A stretch of DNA of 14,107 bases from Burkholderiales bacterium (GCA_028869035.1 JAGWTL010000034.1:1-14107), one strand, 5' to 3'. Numbered from the stretch's first letter, positions 1 to 6,222 are shown. Program-made: numbers and translations. Notes: generated by a model from the letters alone, not told the origin.

Positions 1-138
1 CACACCAGCCAGATGCAGGGCGATGTAGGCCACGTGGTCCGCCTGGGTCTGGCGGAACTCGTCGGTCCACTGCTTGAAAAGCTGCCACTTGTAGGTGCCT
101 TTTTCCGGCACTTTGATGATGTCTTTGCGCATGGTCAT
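1..138 (-). CDS. 5' end of an unrecognised gene (partial, runs off left edge)
   Basis: An open minus-strand frame of 46 codons runs from an ATG at 138 to the window edge without a stop. The visible protein starts MTMRKDIIKVPEKGTYKWQL and continues with a charged, soluble-looking segment (FKQWTDEFRQTQADHVAYIA). The start is supported by GAGGA (plus-strand tcctc, 143-147) 4 nt upstream; a second ATG two codons in (132) is an alternative. There is no signal peptide or membrane segment in the visible part. I do not recognise the family. The gene was cut by the window, so length and function cannot be judged. It is transcribed in the same direction as the ATPase module to its right, but a 178-base gap with inverted repeats separates them, so it probably has its own promoter. 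Confidence 0.6.
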   Translation of the reverse strand, partial: MTMRKDIIKVPEKGTYKWQLFKQWTDEFRQTQADHVAYIALHLAGV

Positions 139-175
139 AAAGTCCTCTGCTGCGGGTCCAACGACTTCGGTGATC

Positions 176-194
176 TTGCCGGGACCGTCCCGGC
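176..194. repeat. Perfect 9+1+9 inverted repeat upstream of the left-edge gene
   Basis: TGCCGGGAC-C-GTCCCGGCA is exactly symmetric around base 185. As RNA it can form a 7-bp GC stem with a 5-nt loop. It lies about 38 bases before the ATG of the left-edge minus-strand gene, so it is either in that gene's leader or an operator. There is no T-run, so I do not call it a terminator. Confidence 0.45.
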
Positions 195-237
195 AGCCCA
201 TTCCGGCACCCGCCATGGACCTATGACGCCTGAGCCA

Positions 238-252
238 TGTAAACGGTTGACA
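238..252. promoter_or_regulatory. Candidate operator dyad (imperfect palindrome)
   Basis: TGTAAACGGTTGACA is a 15-bp near-palindrome: 12 of 15 bases are symmetric, with pattern TGTmAACsGTTkACA. It lies about 100 bp before the ATG of the left-edge minus-strand gene. Its centre and TGT/ACA ends look like a transcription-factor site of the LacI/GntR sort, but that is pattern resemblance only. The embedded TTGACA has no matching -10 at normal distance on the plus strand. Confidence 0.25.
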
Positions 253-296
253 TAGACCCGCTGGACCCGGCCAGCCGGCTGTATCCAGGCGCAACA

Positions 297-318
297 AACC
301 CCTGGGATTTTGGGGGTT
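297..318 (-). terminator. Weak terminator-like hairpin after the ATPase module
   Basis: On the minus strand AACCCC, a 10-nt loop and GGGGTT form a 6-bp stem that begins inside the TAA stop of the ATPase frame and is followed by TGTTG rather than a clean T-run. It could be a weak terminator for the minus-strand frame ending at 317. Confidence 0.3.
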
Positions 319-1081
319 ATTGCATGAAGCCGACGCTGCGGCTTTCCCGGACTTCGGGCTTGATGCGGTGCTCCGCCTCGAGTTGTTCCAGGAATTCCAG
401 CGCATCGAAACCGCCCCCCAGGATGCCCGCCTGACGCTGCACCGCAGCGAAATCACCCAGGCAGAGCTGGTCCAGCAAGTCCATCCGGTGCTGCAACTCG
501 GGGCTGAGCCGCTCGGCCTGACCGCCCAGGGCCTCGCTCACGAACATGGCATGGCGCTGCTCGCGCGCCAGCGTCTTGAAGCGGATCTTGAAGGTGAAAC
601 GCCGCAAGGCAGCCCGGTCGATGCAGTCGAACAGGTTGGTGGTGCAGATGAAGACGCCCTTGTGCCGCTCCGTGTTTTGCAGCATCTCCTTGATCTCGGT
701 CGCCTCGTAGGTGCGCTGGGCACCGCGGCGGTCCTGCAAAATGCTGTCTGCCTCGTCCAGCAGCGCGGCGCGCTCTGCCTCGGCGAACATGGCGGCCATG
801 TTCTGCTCGGTCTCATCGATGAACTTGCTGGCCAGGTCACCGGCTTGGCGGAGCGCCAGCGGCCGCCCCATCTGCTCTGCGAGGTGGGGAGCCAGCGCCG
901 TCTTGCCGCTGCCCGGTGGGCCATAGAAGCATAAGCTGCCGTAGCCACGCGTCTGCAGCGCCTGCACCATGCGCGGCAACTCGAAACGGCTCTCCACGTT
1001 CAGCAGGGCCAGGTTGTAGTGCGTTTCCAGCGGGCGCGCCGATGCGTTGTCGCGCCGTTGGTCGCGCAGGCGCTGCGGCAC
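317..1081 (-). CDS. AAA family ATPase module, probably an N-terminally truncated remnant
   Basis: The 254-codon frame encodes an AAA+ ATP-hydrolysing module. Visible motifs are Walker A GPPGSGKT (residues 54-61), a Walker B core LLDEAD (107-112), a sensor-1-like CTTNLFD (146-152) and an arginine pair in ALRRF (158-162), followed by a helical C-terminal lid ending FMQ. Several signs point to decay. The frame opens at a GTG with no Shine-Dalgarno, 9 codons after an in-frame TGA (1111-1109), yet those codons (RHLVWPLP) read as plausible protein. The Walker B strand looks one residue short (RAALLDEAD). From memory of related proteins, the glycine in SKFxGE and the residue before ER in EMLQxxER are replaced. 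In relatives I recall, this block is the C-terminal part of a much longer protein. The function of the family is unclear; a chaperone or remodelling role is inference. It may be a pseudogene. Confidence 0.6.
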   Translation of the reverse strand: MPQRLRDQRRDNASARPLETHYNLALLNVESRFELPRMVQALQTRGYGSLCFYGPPGSGKTALAPHLAEQMGRPLALRQAGDLASKFIDETEQNMAAMFAEAERAALLDEADSILQDRRGAQRTYEATEIKEMLQNTERHKGVFICTTNLFDCIDRAALRRFTFKIRFKTLAREQRHAMFVSEALGGQAERLSPELQHRMDLLDQLCLGDFAAVQRQAGILGGGFDALEFLEQLEAEHRIKPEVRESRSVGFMQ

Positions 1082-1259
1082 GGGCAGGGGCCAGACCAGG
1101 TGCCGCCCTCAACAGGACCAGGTTCCAGGACGCGTTCACGATATCGCAGTCCACCGCGACTGGGAGGCCCTGTCTGGCCATGACCGCCGGCCGGATGGCG
1201 CTTGACTTCCATGGCACGCCGGCACACCCTTGGCTATTGCCTGTGTACGGACAAGGCCT

Positions 1260-1274
1260 CGCATGTAAAATGCG
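1260..1274 (+). promoter_or_regulatory. Candidate promoter/operator of the 42-aa membrane protein
   Basis: A perfect inverted repeat CGCAT-GTAAA-ATGCG overlaps a -10-like TAAAAT (1266-1271), which would put the start point near 1278, about 30 nt before the ATG at 1308. No good -35 lies 16-18 bp upstream; the best TTG (TTGCCT, 1237-1242) is 23 bp away. Such a -10 plus dyad could be an activator- or repressor-controlled promoter. The rest of 1082-1259 holds only possible out-of-frame debris upstream of the ATPase module. Confidence 0.35.
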
Positions 1275-1307
1275 CGTTGTCGATTACCCGCCCATAGAGG
1301 AAACAGC

Positions 1308-1436
1308 ATGTCCCACCAGCAGCCCCATTCCGACGACCCTATCGAGAACATCGTGCACACGGCACCGGTGGTCATCCCGTTGCTTGGCGGCCTGATGATT
1401 TTCCTGCTCGCTTTCATCGCCGTCTTCATGGCCTGA
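1308..1436 (+). CDS. Small single-helix membrane protein, 42 aa
   Basis: The frame encodes 42 residues: a polar His/Gln/Asp-rich start (MSHQQPHSDDPIENIVHTAP) followed by one hydrophobic helix (about residues 20-42, ending LLAFIAVFMA). The helix runs to the last residue, as in tail-anchored or stand-alone one-pass miniproteins. AGAGGA (1296-1301) sits 6 nt before the ATG, a good ribosome binding site. The frame ends in TGA and is followed after 32 nt by a strong hairpin (1469-1505), which looks like its transcript end. I do not recognise a named family. A small subunit or regulator of a membrane complex is possible, but nothing nearby identifies a partner; the downstream gene is pckG, with its own promoter. 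The gene is easy to miss because of its size. Confidence 0.72.
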   Translation: MSHQQPHSDDPIENIVHTAPVVIPLLGGLMIFLLAFIAVFMA

Positions 1437-1468
1437 TGTCCGTGCCGCCCATGCGCCCGCCACGCCTT

Positions 1469-1505
1469 GGGGCTGCGGTGCCGCTTCGATAGGCGCCGCA
1501 GCCCC
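1469..1505. terminator. Long GC-rich hairpin after the miniprotein gene (possible terminator)
   Basis: Arms 1469-1482 (GGGGCTGCGGTGCC) and 1492-1505 (GGCGCCGCAGCCCC) pair over 14 bp with a single T-G wobble and a 9-nt loop. The stem is very stable and begins 32 nt after the miniprotein stop. No T-run follows on either strand, so it is a factor-independent terminator only in a broad sense; it may instead be an RNA-stabilising 3' structure. Confidence 0.5.
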
Positions 1506-1578
1506 ACACATCTCTCCCGCGCCCGTGCCTGGGCCGCATCTGCGCCATCGGAGCGCACCCCTCTCCTGACTCTCACGT

Positions 1579-1598
1579 CCTGCGTCTCAAGACGCAGG
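1579..1598. repeat. Second hairpin in the gap before pckG
   Basis: CCTGCGTC-TCAA-GACGCAGG is a perfect 8-bp stem with a UCAA tetraloop, 73 bases after the first hairpin. There is no T-run and no adjacent gene end other than the miniprotein. The gap 1437-1843 (407 bases) holds this hairpin, the one at 1469-1505, and then the pckG promoter and leader from about 1672; I see no coding potential in it. Confidence 0.4.
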
Positions 1599-1671
1599 CA
1601 GCCATGACGGCCCATGCATTCGCGGCCGCACACGGATAACCGCGCCCGGCCCTTTTCTCAAGACATAGTGT

Positions 1672-1735
1672 TATGCATGTTTTGCATAGGTTTTGGCTGT
1701 AACCCGGATGTAACTCGGGATCCAGTTCATACAAT
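1672..1735 (+). promoter_or_regulatory. pckG promoter region with dyad and tandem repeats
   Basis: The -10 is TACAAT (1730-1735), one base from consensus, giving an inferred start near 1742. No -35 match lies at 16-18 bp. In its place lie two 11-bp tandem copies, TGTAACCCGGA (1698-1708) and TGTAACTCGGG (1709-1719), covering about -44 to -23. Farther up is a perfect dyad TATGCA-TGTTT-TGCATA (1672-1688) centred at about -62. Its inner 13 bases TGCATGTTTTGCA fit the T-N11-A pattern of LysR-type sites. A weak -35, a strong -10 and a dyad near -62 fit an activator-dependent promoter. Which protein binds is not visible. Confidence 0.5.
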
Positions 1736-1750
1736 GGCCCGCAACGGCGC

Positions 1751-1803
1751 TCGGCCATGGCCGACGCTCAGGTTCTGATGCCGTTCCCGGACAGCTCCGG
1801 GAA
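1751..1803 (+). other. Structured pckG leader: 14-bp palindrome and perfect hairpin
   Basis: Within the inferred 100-nt leader lie a perfect 14-bp palindrome TCGGCCATGGCCGA (1751-1764, about +10 to +23) and a perfect hairpin TTCCCGGA-CAGC-TCCGGGAA (1784-1803), which ends 27 nt before the AGGAG at 1831. The palindrome could be an operator, and the hairpin could protect the 5' end or affect translation. No known riboswitch is recognised. Confidence 0.4.
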
Positions 1804-1843
1804 GGCCGCAGCGAGAAGATCACTACAACCAGGAGCCGAGTCC

Positions 1844-3721
1844 ATGAATTCTCCCGTGATGCAGGGCATCCACCTGAATGCCCCCAGCCATGTGAAACAC
1901 GCCCGGCTGCTGGCCTGGGTGGCCGACATGGCAGCCCTGTGCCAGCCCGCCGCCATCTACTGGTGTGATGGCAGCGACGCCGAATACCAGCGTCTGTGCG
2001 AGCAGCTGGTCGAGGCGGGCACTTTCGTGAAGCTCAACGAAAGCAGGCGCCCGAACAGTTTCCTGTGCCGCTCCGACGCCAGCGACGTGGCCCGCGTGGA
2101 AGACCGCACCTTCATCTGCTCGGCCCGCAAGGACGACGCCGGCCCGACCAACAACTGGATCGACCCGGGCGAGATGCGCGCGCTCATGCAGTACGGCAAG
2201 GCCGATGGCACGCCCGCCCTCTTCAAGGGCTGCATGAAGGGCCGCACCCTGTACGTAGTGCCCTTCTCCATGGGCCCGCTGGGCAGCGATATCGCCCATA
2301 TCGGCGTCGAACTCTCCGACAGCCCCTATGTGGCCGTCAACATGAAACTCATGACCCGCATGGGCAAGGCCGTCTACGACGTCCTCGGCACCGACGGCGA
2401 CTTCGTGCCGGCCATGCACACCGTGGGCGCGCCGCTGCAGCCGGGTCAGAAGGACAGCAGCTGGCCCTGCAACCAGACCAAATACATCGTGCACTACCCC
2501 GAGACGCGCGAGATCTGGTCCTACGGCTCGGGCTACGGCGGCAACGCCCTGCTGGGCAAGAAATGCTTCGCGCTGCGCATCGCCTCCAACATGGGCCGCG
2601 ACGAAGGCTGGCTGGCCGAGCACATGCTGATCCTGGGCGTGAGCAACCCTCAGGGCAAGAAATACCATGTGGCTGCGGCCTTCCCCAGCGCCTGCGGCAA
2701 GACCAACTTCGCCATGCTGGTGCCGCCCGCTGGTTTCGAAGGCTGGAAGGTCACGACGGTCGGCGACGACATCGCCTGGGTCAAGCCCGGCCCCGATGGC
2801 CGCATGTACGCCATCAACCCGGAAGCCGGCTATTTCGGCGTGGCCCCCGGCACCAACTACAAGACCAACCCGAACTGCATGGAGTCGCTCAAGCGCGACG
2901 TGATCTACACCAACGTCGCGCTGACCGACGACGGCGACGTCTGGTGGGAAGGCATGGACGGCGAGCCGCCGGCCCATGCCATCGACTGGCGGGGCTTGGA
3001 CTGGACACCGCAGATCGCCAAGGAAACCGGCGCCAAGGCCGCCCACCCGAACTCCCGCTTCACCGTGGCCGCCACCAACAACCCGGCGCTGGACCCCGAA
3101 TGGGACAACCCCAAGGGCGTGGCCATCGACGCTTTCATCTTCGGCGGTCGCCGCTCCAACACCGTGCCGCTGGTGACCGAGGCCCGCGACTGGACCGAAG
3201 GCGTCTACATGGCCGCGACCATGGGCTCGGAAACCACGGCGGCCATCATCGGCCAGCAGGGCGTGGTGCGTCGCGATCCCTTTGCCATGCTGCCCTTCAC
3301 GGGCTACCACATGGGCGACTATTTCGCGCACTGGCTCAAGCTCGGCGAGAAGGTCGTCGCCCGGGGGGCGCGCGTGCCCTCCATCTTCACGACCAACTGG
3401 TTCCGCAAGGGCGAGGACGGCAAGTTCGTCTGGCCCGGTTACGGTGAAAACATGCGCGTTCTCAAGTGGATGATCGACCGCATCGAAAACGAGGTGCGGG
3501 GCCAGGAGCACTTCTACGGCCTGAGTCCGGCCTACGAGGAGTTCAACTGGAAGGGCCTGGACTTCACCCCTGAGCAATTTGCCGCCGTGACCAGTATCGA
3601 CAAGGCTCTGTGGCTGCAGGAGCTCAAGCTGCACGACGCCCTGTTCGAGCAGATCGACGCGCGCCTGCCGAAGGCCCTGCGCGATACACGCCAACGTGTC
3701 GAGAAGCGACTGACGACCTGA
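1844..3721 (+). CDS. pckG: Phosphoenolpyruvate carboxykinase (GTP)
   Basis: The enzyme converts oxaloacetate and GTP to phosphoenolpyruvate, CO2 and GDP, the cytosolic entry step of gluconeogenesis. The protein has 625 residues, within the GTP-type family range. Visible motifs are the substrate loop YGSGYGGN (227-234), the metal-site lysine K240 in GKKCFALR, metal-ligand H260 in AEHM, the P-loop FPSACGKTN (280-288) with reactive C284, the kinase-2 motif GDDIAW (D308/D309), and the conserved FGGRR stretch. I chose the ATG at 1844 because AGGAG (1831-1835) precedes it by 8 nt and the family starts with such an MNxPVMQG sequence. An in-frame ATG at 1757 would add 29 atypical residues that fall in the structured leader. 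The gene is monocistronic: own promoter upstream and a strong terminator 18 nt after the stop. Confidence 0.97.
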   Translation: MNSPVMQGIHLNAPSHVKHARLLAWVADMAALCQPAAIYWCDGSDAEYQRLCEQLVEAGTFVKLNESRRPNSFLCRSDASDVARVEDRTFICSARKDDAGPTNNWIDPGEMRALMQYGKADGTPALFKGCMKGRTLYVVPFSMGPLGSDIAHIGVELSDSPYVAVNMKLMTRMGKAVYDVLGTDGDFVPAMHTVGAPLQPGQKDSSWPCNQTKYIVHYPETREIWSYGSGYGGNALLGKKCFALRIASNMGRDEGWLAEHMLILGVSNPQGKKYHVAAAFPSACGKTNFAMLVPPAGFEGWKVTTVGDDIAWVKPGPDGRMYAINPEAGYFGVAPGTNYKTNPNCMESLKRDVIYTNVALTDDGDVWWEGMDGEPPAHAIDWRGLDWTPQIAKETGAKAAHPNSRFTVAATNNPALDPEWDNPKGVAIDAFIFGGRRSNTVPLVTEARDWTEGVYMAATMGSETTAAIIGQQGVVRRDPFAMLPFTGYHMGDYFAHWLKLGEKVVARGARVPSIFTTNWFRKGEDGKFVWPGYGENMRVLKWMIDRIENEVRGQEHFYGLSPAYEEFNWKGLDFTPEQFAAVTSIDKALWLQELKLHDALFEQIDARLPKALRDTRQRVEKRLTT

Positions 3722-3738
3722 TCACGGCTTGACCCTGG

Positions 3739-3766
3739 AAAAGGGGCGCTCCAGGCGCCCCTTTTT
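3739..3766 (+). terminator. Rho-independent terminator of pckG
   Basis: AAAAGGGGCGC, loop TCCAG and GCGCCCCTTTTT form an 11-bp stem (7 GC pairs plus A-T pairs) flanked by A- and T-runs. It starts 18 nt after the pckG stop. The A-run makes it usable from the minus side as well, where the gene ending at 3805 would read into it. Confidence 0.92.
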
Positions 3767-3804
3767 CTTGCCCGGTTCCTGGGCACAAACCCGCCGGATC
3801 CGTC

Positions 3805-4437
3805 CTACTCTGGCAGGGTCACTCCGCGGCTGGCCCGCACGCCTGTCGGCTCGCGCAAGCTCAGGGCGACCGCCTGGGGCGCCAGGCCCATAGGCAACTG
3901 GATCTTGCCATTCATCTTCAGGTAACGGGAAACAAGCAGGCGGTAGGCGCCGCTGCTACGCTGGTTTTCGGGCGGGAAAACCCATTGCACCTCGCGGCCA
4001 TCCTGTACGCCCCGCACCAGGAACTCGAAATTGCCCTCATAGGCGCGCCCTTCGTTCGCGACCACGAACTCGTACGCCAGCTCACCCGGGCCGGCGCGGG
4101 TCTTGGCGATGTCCAGGGACTGGATCTGCAAGCCGTCGAGCGCGAGCGGCGCCAACGTATCGGCCGGCGCTACTGTCGGAGCCGACGACTGGGCGATAGG
4201 AAGTGCCGGCGCCTGACCGGCCTCATCGACATCAGAGGCCACGGTGATGGCTGAGGCTGCGGCCTGGGGCCGGCGCTCGTAGCGGACACCGGCATAGAAG
4301 CTGAAGGCGCACAGCAACACAAGGAAACCAGCCCGCAGGCCGTACCGCGCCCAGGCCTTCCAGCGCGGCACGGGCTCGGTGATCACGATGCTTGGCGGCA
4401 TCTGTGCGAACAGACTTCGATTAAGGTTTGATGACAC
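3805..4437 (-). CDS. Single-pass membrane protein of unknown function (possibly DUF6776-like)
   Basis: The 210-residue protein has a short basic, proline-containing N-terminus, one transmembrane helix (about residues 33-52), an Ala/Pro/Thr-rich linker (about 57-100) and a compact C-terminal domain (about 100-210) with a beta-rich look. The C-terminal pattern, with EFVVxNEG, FLVRGVQDGREV, FPP and GKIQLPMGLAPQAV, recalls the C-terminal part of DUF6776-type proteins of beta-proteobacteria, but the usual coiled coil between helix and domain is missing, so this is tentative. The longest frame opens at GTG 4437, with only a weak AGAGAA far upstream; an ATG 12 codons in (4401) is the alternative and also lacks a good site. 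A candidate promoter with TATAAA at 4499-4494 lies upstream. It is probably monocistronic, as a terminator separates it from the minus-strand gene at 4605-5126. Confidence 0.75.
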   Translation of the reverse strand: MSSNLNRSLFAQMPPSIVITEPVPRWKAWARYGLRAGFLVLLCAFSFYAGVRYERRPQAAASAITVASDVDEAGQAPALPIAQSSAPTVAPADTLAPLALDGLQIQSLDIAKTRAGPGELAYEFVVANEGRAYEGNFEFLVRGVQDGREVQWVFPPENQRSSGAYRLLVSRYLKMNGKIQLPMGLAPQAVALSLREPTGVRASRGVTLPE

Positions 4438-4493
4438 TTTGGTGGCGTTTCTCTATCGCTTCAGCGGAAACTACGGCATGCAGATGCCTGGAC

Positions 4494-4499
4494 TTTATA
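4494..4499 (-). promoter_or_regulatory. Candidate -10 for the 210-aa membrane protein gene
   Basis: Minus-strand TATAAA, one base off the -10 consensus, lies about 57 nt before the GTG start at 4437. The -35 region 16-17 bp upstream (CTTCAA/TTCAAT) is weak. It sits between the terminator at 4544-4569 and the gene, which is where its promoter must be if the terminator works. Confidence 0.4.
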
Positions 4500-4543
4500 G
4501 CTTCTTGAGATTGCATTGAAGTATCCGGACAAGATCCTCAAAG

Positions 4544-4569
4544 AAAAAGCCACCCGCAGGTGGCTTTTT
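4544..4569 (-). terminator. Strong bidirectional terminator
   Basis: AAAAAGCCACC, loop CGCA and GGTGGCTTTTT form an 11-bp stem with five T residues at the 3' end on both strands. It lies 35 nt beyond the stop of the minus-strand gene that ends at 4605 and is its natural terminator. Confidence 0.93.
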
Positions 4570-4604
4570 CGTACGCTCGCAGAGGGCGCGGTCGCTGGCG
4601 GGCT

Positions 4605-5126
4605 TTATTCGTTCCAGATGCGGCCGGTCAGGCGTGCGATGCGACCGGCTGCCTGGTAGTTTACGACACGGACCGCCGTCTCATTGACCGCTTCACCCAC
4701 AGCACCGCTTTCGGCGCGGGTGGCGGCAGCCCGGATATCAGCCATCACCCGTGAATCCTTGCGGGCCAGGTCCCAGAGGCGCTCATCGGCGCGACGGCGG
4801 GCGATGCCCTGCGACCAGGCATCCAGGCCTTGCATGACACGACCGGCCAGACCGCGGGCGGCCGGAGCCAGCAGGGCCAGGGCGGCAAAGCCGATGAGCC
4901 ACATCAGGACCCAGACGGCCATCAGATGCCCGTCGGCCCAGGTGTCCATGAGCTGGTCAGCCACCACCACCAGGGTCGCCACCATGGCTGCCAGCAGCAC
5001 ACCGGCCAGGCCGCGTGTGGCCGTGAAGCCCTTGCGCAGGCCGCCTGCGGCATTGACGACGCGCTCGAAACGCTCGACGCCGGGGTGGCTGCTCGAGTAC
5101 TCAAGGTGGACGAAACTGTTGTTCAT
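4605..5126 (-). CDS. Two-helix membrane protein of unknown function
   Basis: The 173-residue protein has a polar N-terminus (MNNSFVHLEYSSSHPGVERF) with a weakly amphipathic stretch (16-38), two hydrophobic helices (about 39-58 and 69-90) joined by a short DTWADGH loop, and a long charged, Ala/Arg-rich helical tail (about 91-173). Both termini are probably cytoplasmic, given the arginines flanking the helices. I do not recognise the family. The ATG at 5126 is set by AGGAGG 6 nt upstream; an in-frame ATG at 5183 would add 19 residues but lies upstream of this ideal site. The gene is divergent from the LysR regulator across a 121-bp AT-rich gap with a dyad, so that regulator is a good candidate to control it. 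It ends 35 nt before a strong terminator and is likely monocistronic. Confidence 0.78.
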   Translation of the reverse strand: MNNSFVHLEYSSSHPGVERFERVVNAAGGLRKGFTATRGLAGVLLAAMVATLVVVADQLMDTWADGHLMAVWVLMWLIGFAALALLAPAARGLAGRVMQGLDAWSQGIARRRADERLWDLARKDSRVMADIRAAATRAESGAVGEAVNETAVRVVNYQAAGRIARLTGRIWNE

Positions 5127-5167
5127 GGTGAACCTCCTGGGTGAAATATGTTTGCTGCGACATCGAG

Positions 5168-5196
5168 ATATTAGGGTTTTCACTACTGTTGTTCAA
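5168..5196 (-). promoter_or_regulatory. Promoter of the two-helix membrane protein gene
   Basis: Minus-strand TTGAAC (plus 5191-5196) and TAATAT (plus 5168-5173) are separated by exactly 17 bp, each matching 4 of 6 consensus bases. The inferred start point is near 5161, giving a leader of about 35 nt that contains the AGGAGG site. Confidence 0.55.
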
Positions 5197-5209
5197 CTTT
5201 ATATTAATG

Positions 5210-5227
5210 ATTATCAACATTCATAAT
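5210..5227. promoter_or_regulatory. Candidate LysR-type operator in the divergent gap
   Basis: ATTAT-N8-ATAAT is a short dyad in the most AT-rich part of the window. Its centre (5218.5) is about -57 for the inferred start of the minus-strand membrane gene and about -28 for the lysR start. Activating the divergent gene while covering the regulator's own promoter is the usual LysR arrangement. The dyad is short and AT-only, so chance is possible. Confidence 0.35.
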
Positions 5228-5240
5228 GGTGATGTAATAT
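5211..5240 (+). promoter_or_regulatory. lysR promoter, apparently giving a leaderless mRNA
   Basis: TTATCA (5211-5216) and TAATAT (5235-5240) are spaced 18 bp apart. The -10 ends 7 nt before the ATG at 5248 and there is no Shine-Dalgarno in between (cgttaaa), so the inferred start of transcription falls on or next to the start codon. Confidence 0.45.
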
Positions 5241-5247
5241 CGTTAAA

Positions 5248-6222
5248 ATGTCCGAACTGAACTTCCGCACTCTGGATCTGAACTTGCTGCGAGTCTTCGA
5301 CGAAGTGATGACGGAGCGCAGTCTGACAAAGGCTGCAAGCAAGTTATCACTAACTCAGCCGGCTGTCAGCAATGCGCTACGTCGCTTGCGCGAAGCCCTG
5401 GGCGACGAGTTACTGCGTCGTAAAGGCCAGGGGCTGGAACCCACGCCGCGCGCCCTGGCTCTATGGCCCACCGTGCAGCAGGCCCTGCAGGCCTTGCAGG
5501 AAACGCTGGCGCCCGGCAGCTTTGTGCCCGGCCAGGCCAACACCACCTTCGTGCTGGCCATGGCAGACGCCACCGCCGCCGAACTGATCCCGGGCCTGAT
5601 CGCGGTGATCGACCGTGACGCCCCGGGCGTCACCATCCGCGTCGTGCCGCTGACCACCCGCGATCCGCGACGGCTGCTCGACGAGGAAGCCGCCGATCTG
5701 GCCATCGGTTACTTTCCAGCCGTGCTGGCCTCGCTGACAGCCCAGGCCCAGGCCGGCGACACCGTGGCCTTCGAGCATCAGCCCCTCTATCGCAGCGACT
5801 ATGTCTGCGTGATGCGGCGCAACCATCCGCTGGCCCATGAGGAACTGACGCTGGACCGTTATTGCGCGGCGCGCCATCTGCTGGTCAGCTTCTCAGGCCG
5901 GCCCTATGGCTTCATCGACGAGGCCCTGGCCGGGCAGGGAAGGCAACGCCAGATCGTGCTGACCGTCAACCAGTTCTTCACCGCCGGGCGCGTGGTCTCG
6001 ACATCCGATCTGCTGACCGTGCTGCCGCGGCACTTTGTCAGCGTGACCGGCATCGCCGACCAGCTGGTCCTGCGCGAACTGCCCTTCAGAGTGCCCGCGG
6101 TGCACGTCGACGCGGTCTGGCACCGGCGGCTGCAGCACAGCGGCGCGCATGCCTGGCTGCGCGAGGTGCTGGCCCGATTGCCGCAGCAGCGGCGAGGGGA
6201 GCAGGAAACCACACATCCTTGA
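5248..6222 (+). CDS. LysR-family transcriptional regulator
   Basis: The 324-residue protein has full LysR length. It has an N-terminal winged helix-turn-helix (about residues 9-68; TERSLTKAASKLSLTQPAVSNALRRLR is the typical core) and a C-terminal effector-binding domain of the periplasmic-binding fold (about 95-305). The start LDLNLLRVFDEVM resembles the NodD/SyrM-like branch, which often senses aromatic or other organic effectors; the effector cannot be read from sequence. The last 15 residues are polar and probably disordered. The start ATG has no ribosome binding site and lies 7 nt after a -10-like TAATAT. It diverges from a two-helix membrane protein gene, its most likely target. Its TGA stop is embedded in the FNR-like site of the downstream stress-protein promoter. 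Confidence 0.93.
   Translation: MSELNFRTLDLNLLRVFDEVMTERSLTKAASKLSLTQPAVSNALRRLREALGDELLRRKGQGLEPTPRALALWPTVQQALQALQETLAPGSFVPGQANTTFVLAMADATAAELIPGLIAVIDRDAPGVTIRVVPLTTRDPRRLLDEEAADLAIGYFPAVLASLTAQAQAGDTVAFEHQPLYRSDYVCVMRRNHPLAHEELTLDRYCAARHLLVSFSGRPYGFIDEALAGQGRQRQIVLTVNQFFTAGRVVSTSDLLTVLPRHFVSVTGIADQLVLRELPFRVPAVHVDAVWHRRLQHSGAHAWLREVLARLPQQRRGEQETTHP

Noticed and set aside
247..252. TTGACA as a plus-strand promoter
   Set aside because: There is no -10 at normal spacing, and no plus-strand gene follows before the miniprotein about 1 kb away.
1757..1843. Longer pckG start adding 29 residues
   Set aside because: The extension is unlike the family, falls on the leader palindrome and hairpin, and the ATG at 1844 has a clear AGGAG and the usual family N-terminus.
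1823..3694. Very long antisense open frame opposite pckG (623 codons, minus), and a 483-codon plus-strand frame at 1996-3447
   Set aside because: Both are composition shadows of the GC-rich pckG codons: repetitive Val/Gly/His or Arg/Gln/His-rich translations with no domain pattern.
5203..5221. Fur-box-like sequence in the lysR divergent gap
   Set aside because: I count about 13 of 19 matches to the Fur consensus, which is easy to reach in AT-rich DNA; neither neighbour is an iron gene.
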